Shown: positions 31,401 to 39,388 of the stretch, in pieces
Layout: each line of letters starts with the position of its first letter
Numbering within the stretch: position 1 is the stretch's first letter
Assembly: GCA_025765595.1 (NCBI GenBank)
Contig: JAIVFH010000109.1
Location: 43,955-107,954 of the forward strand
Direction of reading: 5' to 3'
DNA length: 64,000 bases
Origin: Obelidium mucronatum
Taxonomy: Eukaryota > Chytridiomycota > Chytridiomycetes > Chytridiales > Chytriomycetaceae
Program-made: the position numbers and the translations under genes
The notes under the pieces: generated by a model
Databases searched by the model: none
Told to the model about the DNA's origin: nothing
The model's input: only the letters and a program-made list of their open reading frames with translations

Positions 31401-34400
31401 AAGCCTGGACCTTGACGAATGCCGCCGGGGTGAGGCGGTAGTCATTGCGCGCGTCCTCGCGGGTGATGCCGTCGGCCACGTCGTTCTCCTCGGACCGGAG
31501 GTGGTGGATTACGAGGTGGCAGTTGATGTGGCGGCAGAGTCGCCAGATCAGGGTGAGGTAGCCGTTGATCAGCGGGGAGGTGGACGAGCCTTTGTTGAGG
31601 CAGTGGACAGGCGACCATGCTGTCGAGCCACACGTCGACCCACTGTGTTGCGGAGTTGGTCGGAGAACTGGCAGAGGGCGGCGAAGAGCGCGAACACCTC
31701 GCGTGCGTTGATGGACACGCCGGCGCTGGGGAGGAGGTAGTCGGGGACCTCCTCTCCCGCGTGGCGGGTTCCGCCTTCGGTGACGAGGACGCCACCGTGG
31801 CGGTTGTCGTTGGCGTCGGTGTTGAGCTTGGGTCGGGCGTCAATGGCGACGTGCATGGGGGATAGCCATTCGGCTCCCCTCCAGTGTTCGGGGTGGTTCG
31901 TGTCGACGCAAAGCCATTCGCGGAGCTCCTCGCGTAGTGCGGGGGAGATAGCGACCGCGTGACCGCGGGCTTGTGCAGCAAGCCCTTCGTACTGTAGCCG
32001 TGTGAACGCCATGCCGCCTTGGAGGGCGAACGACAGGTGGACGCATTTGCCCACGAACGATTCCAGCGCCGCGTACGGGGCGGTGTCTTTGTCAATGAAA
32101 GACCGGAGGAGCGCTAAGAAGCGCTCCCGTTTGTCATCCGGGAGCTCGAGGCGCCTCTCGAGCAACATCAGGATGAAGCCTAGGTATCGCGGAGTGGAAG
32201 ACGGGCTGATCCTGGGATTTGCGTCCGAAGAACAAGCCCAGCTCGGTGCCGAGGATGAGCAGCACGTAAACCGAGTTGCTGACGCGTGCTGGGGCGGTAA
32301 GTGCGCCTTTGAGCTCTCCTAGACCGAAGTCGTCGAAGAAGACCATGAGCGGCAGCTGGTGGGCGCGGAGGTAGCGCGCGATTGCGTCTGTGAGGATGAA
32401 ACACACGAAGGACGCGCTGTTCCATCCGAACACGAGCACCGTGGACACGAAATAGGTCCAGCGGCCTTTGTGCTTCCATCGGAAGCCGAAGTATTTCCTG
32501 GAGGCGGGTGCCAGGCGGAAGTTGTAGTAGCAGGCCTTGACGTCAATGACGGCCATGTGGGTGCCGATCCAGCGGCTGAGCTGTCGGAGGGATTCCGGAT
32601 GATGTGGGGGTGCGGCAGTGTATTCGTTGAGTCGTCGGAGGTCGGCGATGCGGCGAGGCTTGGTGGGCTCGACTCCGATCGGGTAGACCACGTGGGGTGC
32701 GGCTGTGCTGTCGCACGGGCCCAGCGGGACGCATGCGCCCGAACGCAGGTCGTTCTCTAGTTCCTTGTTGAGGAAGGCGGTGAGGTGCGGCGGTGTTCCG
32801 CCGTGGTTGTCCTGGTATAGCGGTGGTGGTCGGGCGTCCGACTTCCAGAAATCGTCGATGTCGACGCCGTGTTCGACGATGCGGAGGATGAGCTTCTCGT
32901 GTGGGGAGAAAGCTGCTACCTTGCGCCACGCGTGGAGCCGGGTGGCATTGACGTTGCCCGCGCGGAATGCATCGGGGCTTGGGAGGAATAGGGTTGCCGG
33001 GTCGCCGTTGGTGCGACCGGCGAGCACCTCCTCCACTGGTGGGTCCGGTTGGACCGGAGCGGCGGATATGGCGTTGTCGCCAAAGATCCGTTGGTAGATG
33101 ATGTGGGCGTCGTGCTGTGATGGTGGTGTTAGTGTCACGTGATGAGTCATGTGGAGGAGGGGTGTTTATTGGTGTGGGAGATGGCGGCGCTGCTGGGCCG
33201 GTGGTCAGCGACGTTCGTCGCGGCTGCTGCTGCTGCTGCCCCCGCCGCTACCAGCGGCCGCGGCGGACGGGGTGCGGCTCCCTTTGCAGCGGGAGCGGGT
33301 GCAGGTGGGGGAGTCGCAGTAGCTGCGGCACTCCGACGGCGAGTGGGGCGGGATGCCGCTCCGCTTGCAGTGGGAGCAGCCGCTGCCGCCGCGTGAGGAA
33401 CTGCCTCCGGCGGTGTTGCTGGAGCCGCGTCTAGCACGGGTGGCGTCCGCGACCTTCGACTGCTGGATCGCGTGCTTGTCGATCCTGGAGAGCCAGGCCT
33501 CGTCGAGACCGTTGTGGGCGGGTGTCTCCTTGAGGTGGGTCATGAGGAACCGCTGGACCGCTTGTGGGGTGCAGCCCTTCTGCGCTGCTGTCTCGGCGAT
33601 GAGGGCCGCCTTGGTGTAGTTGTTGAAGGCCGCCATGTCGCGCGCGTGGGATGCTGCTCCCGTGACGGCGACGATGGCGGTGCGGATGTCTGGGTTACTG
33701 GTGTAACCCAGGGTTGTGATGGTCGCGCGGAACGACTCGTCCAGCATCTCGAAGCGCCCCTGTTGACAACTGGTCAGTACAGGGGTGAGAGAAGTGGTAG
33801 GCTGCCGAAGTGGGGTCGCGGTGTTGGAGACCCCTGAGAGTGGGGCCATGGTTCCTCACGCATGCCGCCGGGTGCCTACCCCGACGGTGCCTCTTACGGC
33901 GAGAGGGCTTAAGAGCGCGAAGCTCACCGACCTGTGGCGTTGCGCTCGACAGGGATGTGGGGCTCGCACGAGTGTGGTGCTCGTTGGGGGACTTTCACCC
34001 CCGCGCGTTGGCATCGCCACGACGTGCACGGCTTCGCCGAAAAGTGCGCGACTTCGCCGCGAAAAGCCTGGGGCGGTTGCCGTTCCGCTAACGCCAGGAC
34101 ACGAGGGAGAGAAAGCAAGGGGGGTTTAAACGAAACGTGGACTAACCTGGAGTCTATGGGCGACAACTCCGTCCATGGTGGCGTCCGAGGTGGCGTCGGC
34201 GTCTTGAGCGTCGGCGTCGTCGGAGTCGGATTCGTCGGCGGGTGGTGGTGGTGGTGGTGGCGGTTGTTGCTGTTGTTGCTGTTGCTGCTGCTGCTGCTGT
34301 TGTTGTTGCTGCTGCTGCTGTTGGCGCTGCTGTTGCTGGCGCTGGGCGGCCCTGGCTGCTTCGTAGGCTGCGCGGAAGCCCTGGAAGCGGAGAGGTGGTG

Positions 34401-35463
34401 GTGGTGGTGGGGGGATGACCGCGTTGGCGGTATTGAAGTCGCGGATGGCCGCGTACTCTGCCCATTCAGGGTCTTCTTCCGCGGGTGGGCGGGCGACCGG
34501 AACTGAGAGACGGAAAAGTCCGTCCCAGGCTGCCTGGGAGTTAGCGTTTACCTGGTGGTCCACCAGGGCCTGGAAGACCACGTCGGCCGGAGTGCCGCGT
34601 GGCAGTTGCATGGCGTCACTTACGGCGCCCACCATGTCGGCGCTGAAGGAGGCAAACACCATGTTCCAAACCTTGGTGTTTGCGGGGGCTGGGCGGGGGG
34701 CGGCCATACTGAGCGGGAGCGGTAAGCGAGTGGGCGAAAGGGTTTGGAAAAAGGAAAAGTGTCCTAAATTTGACACCATACGGCTTGACAAGGCTTACCT
34801 GGTGGGATCTCTCAATATATCGATCCCACACGGCTAACCCTTAAACGCGTATTAATAGGATGTTGTTAGAACGGTTATGAAAGCATGTTTGCAACCAACC
34901 ATCTCGGACACTTTCAGTTTACAAAGTACTTGCTTCCAGTTATTCTCAAAACGCCAAATAACCCCCGCATCGTGCTACTGTCATCTTTTGCACAATGGAG
35001 AGCACCCGCTACTGGCATTGATTTCGAAAGTATCAAGCAAAAGAAAGATGGATTCACTGCAATGATACTCTATGGTCAATCCAAACTTGCAAATATTCTG
35101 TTTGCCACTGAAATCAACGCGAGATATGGGGACCACTTGACAATTAATTCTGTTCACCCTGGAATCGTTGCCAGTGAATTGATTCGTCCTGCTCCATACA
35201 GTTTTGCATGGTTCTTGATTAAGACTTTGCCATCGAGTGTTTTGGGTAACCTTCTTTTCAAATCGACTCCATTAACAACGGAAAAGGGAGCATACGCTTC
35301 CTTGTACGCTGCGACATCCAAGGAAATTGACGAGAAGGGAATCAAGGGGAAATATATTATTCCTTTTGGTGTAGTTTCTGATGATCACCATCCTTTGGCA
35401 TTTGACCTTGATTTGGCAAAGAAGCTTTGGGACTTTTCCGAAGAAGCTGTTACACAGTATTAG
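22445..35463 (+). CDS. Short-chain dehydrogenase/reductase split by a 12-kb transposon-filled intron
   Basis: Exon 1 (22445-22855) has the NAD(P)-binding motif TGGNTGIG and the NNAG motif. Exon 2 (34870-35463) has NHLGHF, the catalytic Ser region IVLLSSFA, the YGQSK catalytic Tyr/Lys motif and HPGIV. Together they form one complete retinol-dehydrogenase-like SDR of about 335 residues with no missing motif. At the break, DPKTY is followed by a GTGAAAG donor at 22856 and the distal part begins after TTGTTAG ending at 34869; both junctions are phase 0, so splicing gives TY-NGYESMFATNH. The gene may therefore still work if a 12,014-base intron can be spliced. Substrate unknown. Alternatively, the gene is inactivated. 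Confidence 0.85.
22885..23290 (-). mobile_element. Short non-autonomous DIRS derivative (406 bp)
   Basis: It shares both ends with the long neighbouring element: the first 45 bases from ATACCAATAAAATCACTAGG match those at 23291, and the last 110 bases before the ATT at 23288 match 34740-34853. The interior contains a hairpin with a 10-base stem (CGACGCTCCC with GGGAGCGTCG), a T-rich tract and the same gag-leader reading VSNLGHFSFF, but no RT or recombinase. It is an internal-deletion derivative that would need enzymes in trans. Confidence 0.75.
23343..23350. repeat. hAT target-site duplication, left
   Basis: GAGCCCTT immediately before the TAGGGATGG terminus; identical to 26725-26732. Confidence 0.9.
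23461..23538 (-). other. tRNA-derived sequence with intact B box and T8 terminator
   Basis: On the minus strand a perfect 5-bp T stem (GAGGG/CCCTC) encloses GTTCGAT, matching the pol III B-box consensus. About a dozen bases after it comes a run of eight T (23468-23461), a pol III terminator. The 5' half has a weak A-box-like stretch and no matching acceptor stem, so it is not a functional tRNA. It may be a tRNA-like promoter module or SINE relic carried in the hAT left arm. Confidence 0.5.
23875..26512 (+). CDS. hAT family transposase, six exons, intact
   Basis: Exons by frame and splice consensus: 23875-24426, 24491-24721, 24775-25132, 25185-25592, 25653-26145, 26200-26512, giving 784 residues without a break. 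A BED-type zinc-finger-like region lies in the N-terminal part (PCSWAQKTDGQGSLTNMKSH), followed by the RNase H-like catalytic core (ITLDIWTSSDNKVAYLGITG; TSDNASNND; CWAHVLDLAVK) and the C-terminal dimerisation motif (VDFLAIAASSVPSERLFSDA) diagnostic of hAT. The N-terminus is basic and Ser-rich, with possible nuclear localisation. Intact reading frames, consistent introns and a perfect TSD indicate recent activity. Confidence 0.93.
26725..26732. repeat. hAT target-site duplication, right
   Basis: GAGCCCTT directly after CCATCCCTA; identical to 23343-23350. Confidence 0.9.
26776..28120 (-). pseudogene. DIRS tyrosine recombinase, copy A (one frame break)
   Basis: N-terminal zinc ribbon with four CxxC pairs (CARC, CRDC, CMQC region), a helical N-terminal recombinase domain, then the catalytic domain with box-I Arg (TSGRRPGELVRL), a second Arg in LYGFRVENA, and GGWRTADCARHYSQF with the nucleophilic Tyr. 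This is complete to the stop at 26776. Near 27611 one base is missing relative to copy B (TTCTGG versus TTGCTGG), so N- and C-terminal halves are in different frames. The frame is open from 28268 and overlaps the end of the RT ORF without an obvious ATG, as is common in DIRS elements. It would catalyse circle integration. Confidence 0.82.
26944..29816. repeat. 2.87-kb internal tandem duplication, unit A
   Basis: Begins in the recombinase gene (CCCGCTCGAGGG) and extends into the RT gene. It repeats at 29817 with period 2,873 and roughly 1% substitutions plus one-base indels. Confidence 0.85.
28121..29809 (-). CDS. DIRS reverse transcriptase/RNase H, copy A (5' truncated)
   Basis: A 562-residue open frame. 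The RT has IADLRRLNEYT, MAVIDVKACYYNFRL, FGWNSASFVCFIL and the active site VFFDDFGLG. The RNase H region includes DVWLDSMVAVHCLNKGSS and HHLRSEENDVADGITRE. A conserved post-RNase H segment with FPPFSMIAATTQYA, as found in DIRS/PAT elements, leads to the stop. The N-terminal domain is missing because unit B's recombinase is joined at 29817. Unlike copy B, its frame is intact. Confidence 0.85.
   Translation of the reverse strand: MVYLIGVEPTKPRRIADLRRLNEYTAAPPHHPESLRQLSRWIGTHMAVIDVKACYYNFRLAPASRKYFGFRWKHKGRWTYFVSTVLVFGWNSASFVCFILTDAIACYLRAHQLPLMVFFDDFGLGELKGALTAPARVSNSVYVLLILGTDLGLFFGRKSQVSPSSTPRYLGFILMLLERRLELPDDKRERFLALLRSFIDKDTAPYAALESFVGKCVHLSFALQGGMAFTRLQYEGLAAQARGHAVAISPALREELREWLCVDTNHPEHWRGAEWLSPMHVAIDARPKLNTDANDNRHGGVLVTEGGTRHAGEEVPDHLLPSAGVSINAREVFALFAALCQFSDQLRNTWVDVWLDSMVAVHCLNKGSSTSPLINGYLTLIWRLCRHINCHLVIHHLRSEENDVADGITREDARNDYRLTPAAFVKVQAFTQAAIGHPCNIDAMASSMNTKLPRFYSRYETPGAAGTNILSVTLTADDTAYFFPPFSMIAATTQYAIGSKATAVIVVPEIMESWWPQLHQAATHVTRLARVGQTDTILGYHKPSKSIAPIPNPQNLWCFIIQ
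29817..31000 (-). pseudogene. DIRS tyrosine recombinase, copy B (truncated, frame-broken)
   Basis: Repeats the zinc ribbon and box-I Arg of copy A but stops after LYGFRVENAISAALER, where the tandem junction joins it to copy A RT sequence. The GGW...HY segment with the nucleophilic Tyr is absent, so it cannot be catalytic. Several one-base insertions relative to copy A (near 30273, 30311, 30456 and 30515) break the frame. Confidence 0.82.
29817..32690. repeat. 2.87-kb internal tandem duplication, unit B
   Basis: Second unit of the duplication. The novel joint at 29811-29820 fuses the RT N-terminal side (CACGTGGGG) to recombinase sequence (CCCGCTCGAG) with only a few bases of shared sequence. 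Confidence 0.8.
31002..33150 (-). pseudogene. DIRS reverse transcriptase/RNase H, copy B (full length, frame-broken)
   Basis: Begins at ATG 33150 (MTHHVTLTPPSQ), includes an N-terminal domain missing from copy A (EVLAGRTNGDPATLFLPSPD), then the same RT core with VFFDDFGLG and RNase H. One-base insertions relative to copy A near 32207, 31643, 31610 and 31350 interrupt it. If these are sequencing errors the ORF would be intact. Confidence 0.8.
33205..33849 (-). CDS. DIRS ORF with Cys/His cluster (Gag C-terminal part or second ORF)
   Basis: 214 residues from ATG 33849. The C-terminal half has a CxxC...H...C...C pattern (CSHCKRSGIPPHSPSECRSY) and is Ser/Arg-rich, resembling a nucleic-acid-binding Gag tail. 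It lies between the Gag-like ORF and RT. A GTTAGT donor at the end of the upstream ORF suggests the two could be spliced into one Gag. Confidence 0.6.
   Translation of the reverse strand: MAPLSGVSNTATPLRQPTTSLTPVLTSCQQGRFEMLDESFRATITTLGYTSNPDIRTAIVAVTGAASHARDMAAFNNYTKAALIAETAAQKGCTPQAVQRFLMTHLKETPAHNGLDEAWLSRIDKHAIQQSKVADATRARRGSSNTAGGSSSRGGSGCSHCKRSGIPPHSPSECRSYCDSPTCTRSRCKGSRTPSAAAAGSGGGSSSSSRDERR
34126..34707 (-). CDS. DIRS Gag-like ORF with polyglutamine tract
   Basis: Start chosen at ATG 34707 (MAAPRPAPANTKVW) in a good context; the longer open frame upstream begins with TTG, and a GTAAGC donor-like site lies in the leader. After a helical N-terminus comes a Gln run of about 25, a Pro run and an acidic tail. 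No similarity recognised beyond its Gag position. Confidence 0.55.
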   Translation of the reverse strand: MAAPRPAPANTKVWNMVFASFSADMVGAVSDAMQLPRGTPADVVFQALVDHQVNANSQAAWDGLFRLSVPVARPPAEEDPEWAEYAAIRDFNTANAVIPPPPPPPLRFQGFRAAYEAARAAQRQQQQRQQQQQQQQQQQQQQQQQQQQPPPPPPPPADESDSDDADAQDADATSDATMDGVVAHRLQVSPRFV

Positions 35464-36128
35464 ATTCCAGTACATCTTTGGTAAATTTGAATAAATTGAA
35501 AAATCTTGAAGTTTGTTTTTGTTGGTTTTGTTCACTTGAGAGATCACCGGACTAATGTATCGTCTGTCCCTCACTTTAGTTCCCTGCTGTTTCAACAGAT
35601 TACATAGAAAAGTTTTCCATTTCAATTCTGCTAACCTGGTAGACTTTACAATCGCCTGGTGTATTTTCGGCAAGTCCAGACTGTTTTTGAACGCTGTTAA
35701 GGTTAGCAGAACTCGGAAGTCGTTTTTTGGTGAACTTAGGAACAAGGTTGTGAGCACAATCAGCAGTAGCCTTCTGATGGCGGCCTTGAGTAATTTGGTG
35801 TTTTCACAGAACTTGAAGCGAGCACGTTGCAAAGAGAGTATCTCGAATAGATCACTTTGGTGCCTTGCTATTGTTGCAATCCAATTTCTGTTATCTTTAT
35901 GAATACCGTTTCAGAAGCCGGTAATTCTTTATTTGGCCGTCGAAGAGGCTCTTGATCTCAGTCGCTCACCAGGAAGTTATTTGCATATAATACACGGCAA
36001 ATGTGAGAGACAACGCTTCTTATCATCCCACGTCGGCCGATCGAGGATTTTGTGGCTTGTTTGTCTGTTATCATTTTTGAAATTTTCTCACAAAGCATCA
36101 TCAAGAAACTTGGGAATCATTGGATCCA
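35464..36128. other. Intergenic region
   Basis: Overlapping open frames on both strands (35272-35832 minus, 35555-35902 plus) show no domain or codon pattern that I can support. No tRNA or repeat seen. Confidence 0.35.
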
Positions 36129-37004
36129 ATGATAAACGATGATGAGCTGTACCGACTCGTGGTCGATTGTATGGGAATCATCGGTCCGGCGTCAGTAACT
36201 CCGGGGCAACCTCTCGGCCACGAGCCACAACACACTGCTCTTGATGTGGGCTTGGCGATAACAGACTCGTCCTCGCTGCAGCACAATGACAGCCACAACA
36301 ACATGTTCCTCCCCATGATAGATACCTCAACAAATAGCCTGATGCCTCTCTCTCCTTCGACGACGGCAAATCTCAGTCGTAATCATTCTTACGCATCCCT
36401 CCTGGATCAATTGAACGGCAACAGCATCAGCGAATACCCCGTCTTTACGGACTGGACTGGCTTTGACGCTGCCTTTAATTCTCCGTCTCTCGCTTCGGTT
36501 TCTTCATCTATCTATACATCCAATTCATCTTGGCAAGGTGCTGTGGCGCGGAGCTTCAGCAGTGTATCACTTCCGTCGAGTCCGGTCATGAGTCACAATA
36601 ACCCACCAACACACTCACTATCAACTGCATCGCTGGTCTCCTTAGCTGGTCCGTCCTCCTCTAACTCTTTGAATACCGTCAAGACGGCCGGAAATAGCAG
36701 CGCCAACACGACAGGAAGAATAGTCAAACAAAGACAACGGGCAATTTCTCTTAGTGACCATCATTACCGGGGAGTCGGAGTGTCTCTTAGCACAAATGGA
36801 GTTGGTGCTGGCGGTGTTACCTCAAAGAATGCTGGAAAGGCTGATGCGACCAACGGATTAATGATGAAGGCAATACACCCGGCACAACAAAGTAAAGCAG
36901 TTAAATGCCCAGTTCCTGGATGCTTCAAGAGCTACAAAAATAGGGGTGGTCTCAAGTACCACCTGCAGCACAAGCATCCTGAGTTCGAGACTCCGGAAGA
37001 ATGA
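36129..37004 (+). CDS. Single C2H2 zinc-finger protein related to the Sfp1-like gene
   Basis: Start at ATG 36129 (MINDDELYRL); the open frame itself extends three codons upstream to a TTG. About 250 Ser/Asn-rich, probably disordered residues precede one C-terminal finger, VKCPVPGCFKSYKNRGGLKY, nearly identical to the last finger of the 20262-22256 gene (SYKNKGGLKYH). A basic KQRQR stretch near residue 200 may be a nuclear localisation signal. No introns. Probably a DNA-binding regulator; targets unknown. Confidence 0.75.
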   Translation: MINDDELYRLVVDCMGIIGPASVTPGQPLGHEPQHTALDVGLAITDSSSLQHNDSHNNMFLPMIDTSTNSLMPLSPSTTANLSRNHSYASLLDQLNGNSISEYPVFTDWTGFDAAFNSPSLASVSSSIYTSNSSWQGAVARSFSSVSLPSSPVMSHNNPPTHSLSTASLVSLAGPSSSNSLNTVKTAGNSSANTTGRIVKQRQRAISLSDHHYRGVGVSLSTNGVGAGGVTSKNAGKADATNGLMMKAIHPAQQSKAVKCPVPGCFKSYKNRGGLKYHLQHKHPEFETPEE

Positions 37005-37085
37005 ACAGTCTTTCTATTTCGTTCCTTTCTTTATCTTTTTGATCTTTGTAAACAGGTAAATAAATATTATTATATTTAAAACTGA

Positions 37086-38624
37086 ATGAGCCGTCCAAAG
37101 AGACCAATTCTCACCCGCCTCGTTGCTGGGTCGGCCATCGCAGTCGCGTCTGGATACTTGCTCTATCAGTTTGTTACACATCGAATTGATCAGGCACAGC
37201 AGCAGGCGGCGCGGGAAAAGGCTGCAAGGATCAAGTAACGCCCATGTACGAACATACCCCAATTCTAATCAAAACACCCCAAAAGTCTCCGTGTTCGTTT
37301 TGACCAGACTCAAAAGGACTGTGCCGCCCTGGCGACAAAGCTGCTTCCTGTCATCGGCAGTCAACTTTTTCCTGCACTAGGAGTTGAAGACCTTACCGCC
37401 CAGCTGCAAAAACTACGAGTTAACGCGGGCGATTTGACTCCCGAGCAGGCAAAGAAAAAGAAGTCCGAATTGTGGGAATCACTAAAGATTGCGAGTGCGT
37501 TATTGTTTCGATACACTTATGTGTATGTAACTCATGGCCTCTGGTGTTTGTTAAAAAAAAGGTTTCACGCGAACAATATCGGCCATCTACCTTTTGAATC
37601 TATTGTACTGCTTCTCGCATGTTCAACTCAATATTATTGGTCGACACGCGTTTATGTCTTCGGTCTCGACTGAATCCCACGATTTGGATACGGAGTCAGA
37701 GAGAAAATTCTTGACGTTCAGCTGGTACCTGTTACATAAAGGTCTCTTTGAATGTATGGCTCGAGTAAGGCAATCTGTGGAACAGGTTTTCGCTGGGTAT
37801 GAGGTTTTATCTTCTTTAGACATGTCCTAAACTCGAACTGCCATCCGTTTATTTTCAGAATTGCGGTCTCAGATGATCTTACCTGTGATGAATTGTTGGC
37901 ACATATCGCTTCCATTAGGTCAAATGTCGAAGAGTGGTCAATTGATGGATCATCATTGACATTCAGGTATTCCGTTTCAACAGCAACCGCCTCGCTCATA
38001 ACCAAAAAACACATTCAGCTTCGATACATATTTGCTTCCTCCGATCGGCCAAGAAATTCAAGTGTTAATGGAAGCTAATCGACCCAATGGAGTAACTCCA
38101 GATGCCTCCCTCTTTTCATGTTTAAACGAAACACGCGATTTTCTGGAAAGGTTAGATTTTTCTGGTGTATTATTTCTGAATATTAACATTGCTTTGTAAC
38201 AGCCCTGATTTTTCTCCTGTATTCCGCAAGTGCCTGTGAGTACATCAAACCCATTTTCTAAAGGAAGCATTAAAAACAATATTAAAATTCTAGGGATACG
38301 TCTTTTGGGATTTTCGAGACACAAATTCGAACAGTCTTCCCTTCACAAAATTCTACTCTCTCAAATTCCAAAATCTCCGAAATCCCTGAAGGAGGGCCAA
38401 GTAAAGTGAAACTTGCAGTTTCCTTACCAACAGTCAGTAGGTTTACGAATGAGGTGTTGGAACCTTCGGAAAACGGCTTGTTGCAAGTTAGTGTTCCAAC
38501 GACTTGCCTTTTTCTTTGCTGCCATATAATTAAAGTTATACTTCAGATTCTAGATACCGTGCCAGAAGTTAAGGCGATAAGTGCCCTCATTTATACAGAA
38601 TGGAGCTCTGTTGCTGGCGTTTGA
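37086..38624 (+). CDS. PEX3: PEX3, peroxisomal membrane biogenesis factor
   Basis: Pex3 anchors Pex19 at the peroxisome to insert membrane proteins. A short N-terminal helix (LVAGSAIAVASGYLLYQFV) fits the membrane anchor. The following exons give LRVRFDQTQKDCAALATKLL and LWESLKIAS, then GFTRTIYLLNLLYCFSHVQL followed by NIIGRHAFMSSV, the most conserved Pex3 block. Later exons end EVKAISALIYTEWSSVAGV. At least seven short introns are needed; boundaries in the 3' half (37800-38560) are approximate. The frame is consistent throughout. Confidence 0.87.
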
Positions 38625-38671
38625 TCATAATAAACCCGTGTGTTATTTTGCACTTTTTCGTCTCACCAAAA

Positions 38672-39292
38672 ATGTTGAACAACAAATACGTTGCTGTTGC
38701 TGTGAGTAGACAAACACTCATATTGTACTTAGTCACGGCTGTGTGATCGTGTGGCTGGAACTCGTCAAATTAGCGCAGGATTGCGTTGGGGGCGATGCGT
38801 TTGGCGTCCATGTTTGCACGAGATTTGGGCCTCTACAACACTACAAGGTCACGGGGAATTTAATCTCTGCCATCAGCGCTAGTTGAGTCGTATATGGAGA
38901 CCAGTGTCGTTGGGAGCGTGGGCTATCGTCATTCAGTGTCATATCATAAAGCTGAAATGTTTTCTATTCATAGCCATGGCTCCGCACAATTGCGCCTCTT
39001 AGAAACCGATCCAAGGCTTTGAGCGGGTGAGGAAGGAAGAGGTGTGGTCTTGATGGGATATTCTGACGATATACTGTTAGTGCTCAATCCCTCATCACAT
39101 GGGGAGCTGCTCTCGGTCTTGCTGCTATTTGGATTATTGAACCCACTCCAATTGCCCGTCGTGATGTGTTACAGGTTCGTGCTGTTTAGGTATTTTTTGA
39201 AGGCTTTCTAATACTCTCTTCCGTCTTAGAACATTCCTGTCATTGGTCAATACTGGAAGAACAAGCTGGAAAAGGCCCTCCTGGTTGATTAA
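38672..39292 (+). CDS. QCR10-like subunit of complex III (5' exons uncertain)
   Basis: The two 3' exons are clear: 39081-39174 and 39230-39292, joined in phase 0. They give a hydrophobic helix (LITWGAALGLAAIWIIEPTP) and then ARRDVLQNIPVIGQYW, the pattern of the fungal Qcr10 subunit of the cytochrome bc1 complex. The start is unclear. ATG 38672 (MLNNKYVAVA followed by a GTGAGT donor) is the best candidate, and one or two exons lie between 38750 and 39070. Confidence 0.55.
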
Positions 39293-39388
39293 ATTTAAAT
39301 AGTAGTTTACTTCTCCAATAAAACAATGTTAAGAAGAGTCTGCGTCTGACTTGGCGCCTCGTTTCATTTTATTTTGCTGCAATTCAGG

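Larger units (their letters stand above)
23291..34853 (-). mobile_element. DIRS-type tyrosine-recombinase retrotransposon, internally duplicated, with nested hAT
   Basis: In minus-strand order: gag-like ORFs, RT/RNase H, and a tyrosine recombinase instead of an integrase, which defines DIRS-type retroelements. No target duplication is visible; the flanks share only an ATT core, as expected for recombinase insertion of a circle. A 2,873-bp internal segment is duplicated in tandem, and a hAT element sits in its 3' terminal region. The whole element is much more GC-rich than the host DNA. An imperfect inverted copy of the left tip lies at 26750-26765. Confidence 0.85.
22856..34869 (+). other. 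Expanded intron of the SDR gene
   Basis: Donor GTGAAAG at 22856, acceptor TTGTTAG ending 34869. Removing the inserted mobile DNA (22885-34853) and keeping one ATT core leaves an ancestral intron of about 45 bases, in keeping with the short introns seen elsewhere in the window. Confidence 0.7.

Noticed and set aside
35272..35902. Overlapping ORFs on both strands between SDR and the zinc-finger gene
   Set aside because: No domain, poor composition, mutually overlapping; one extends into SDR coding sequence.
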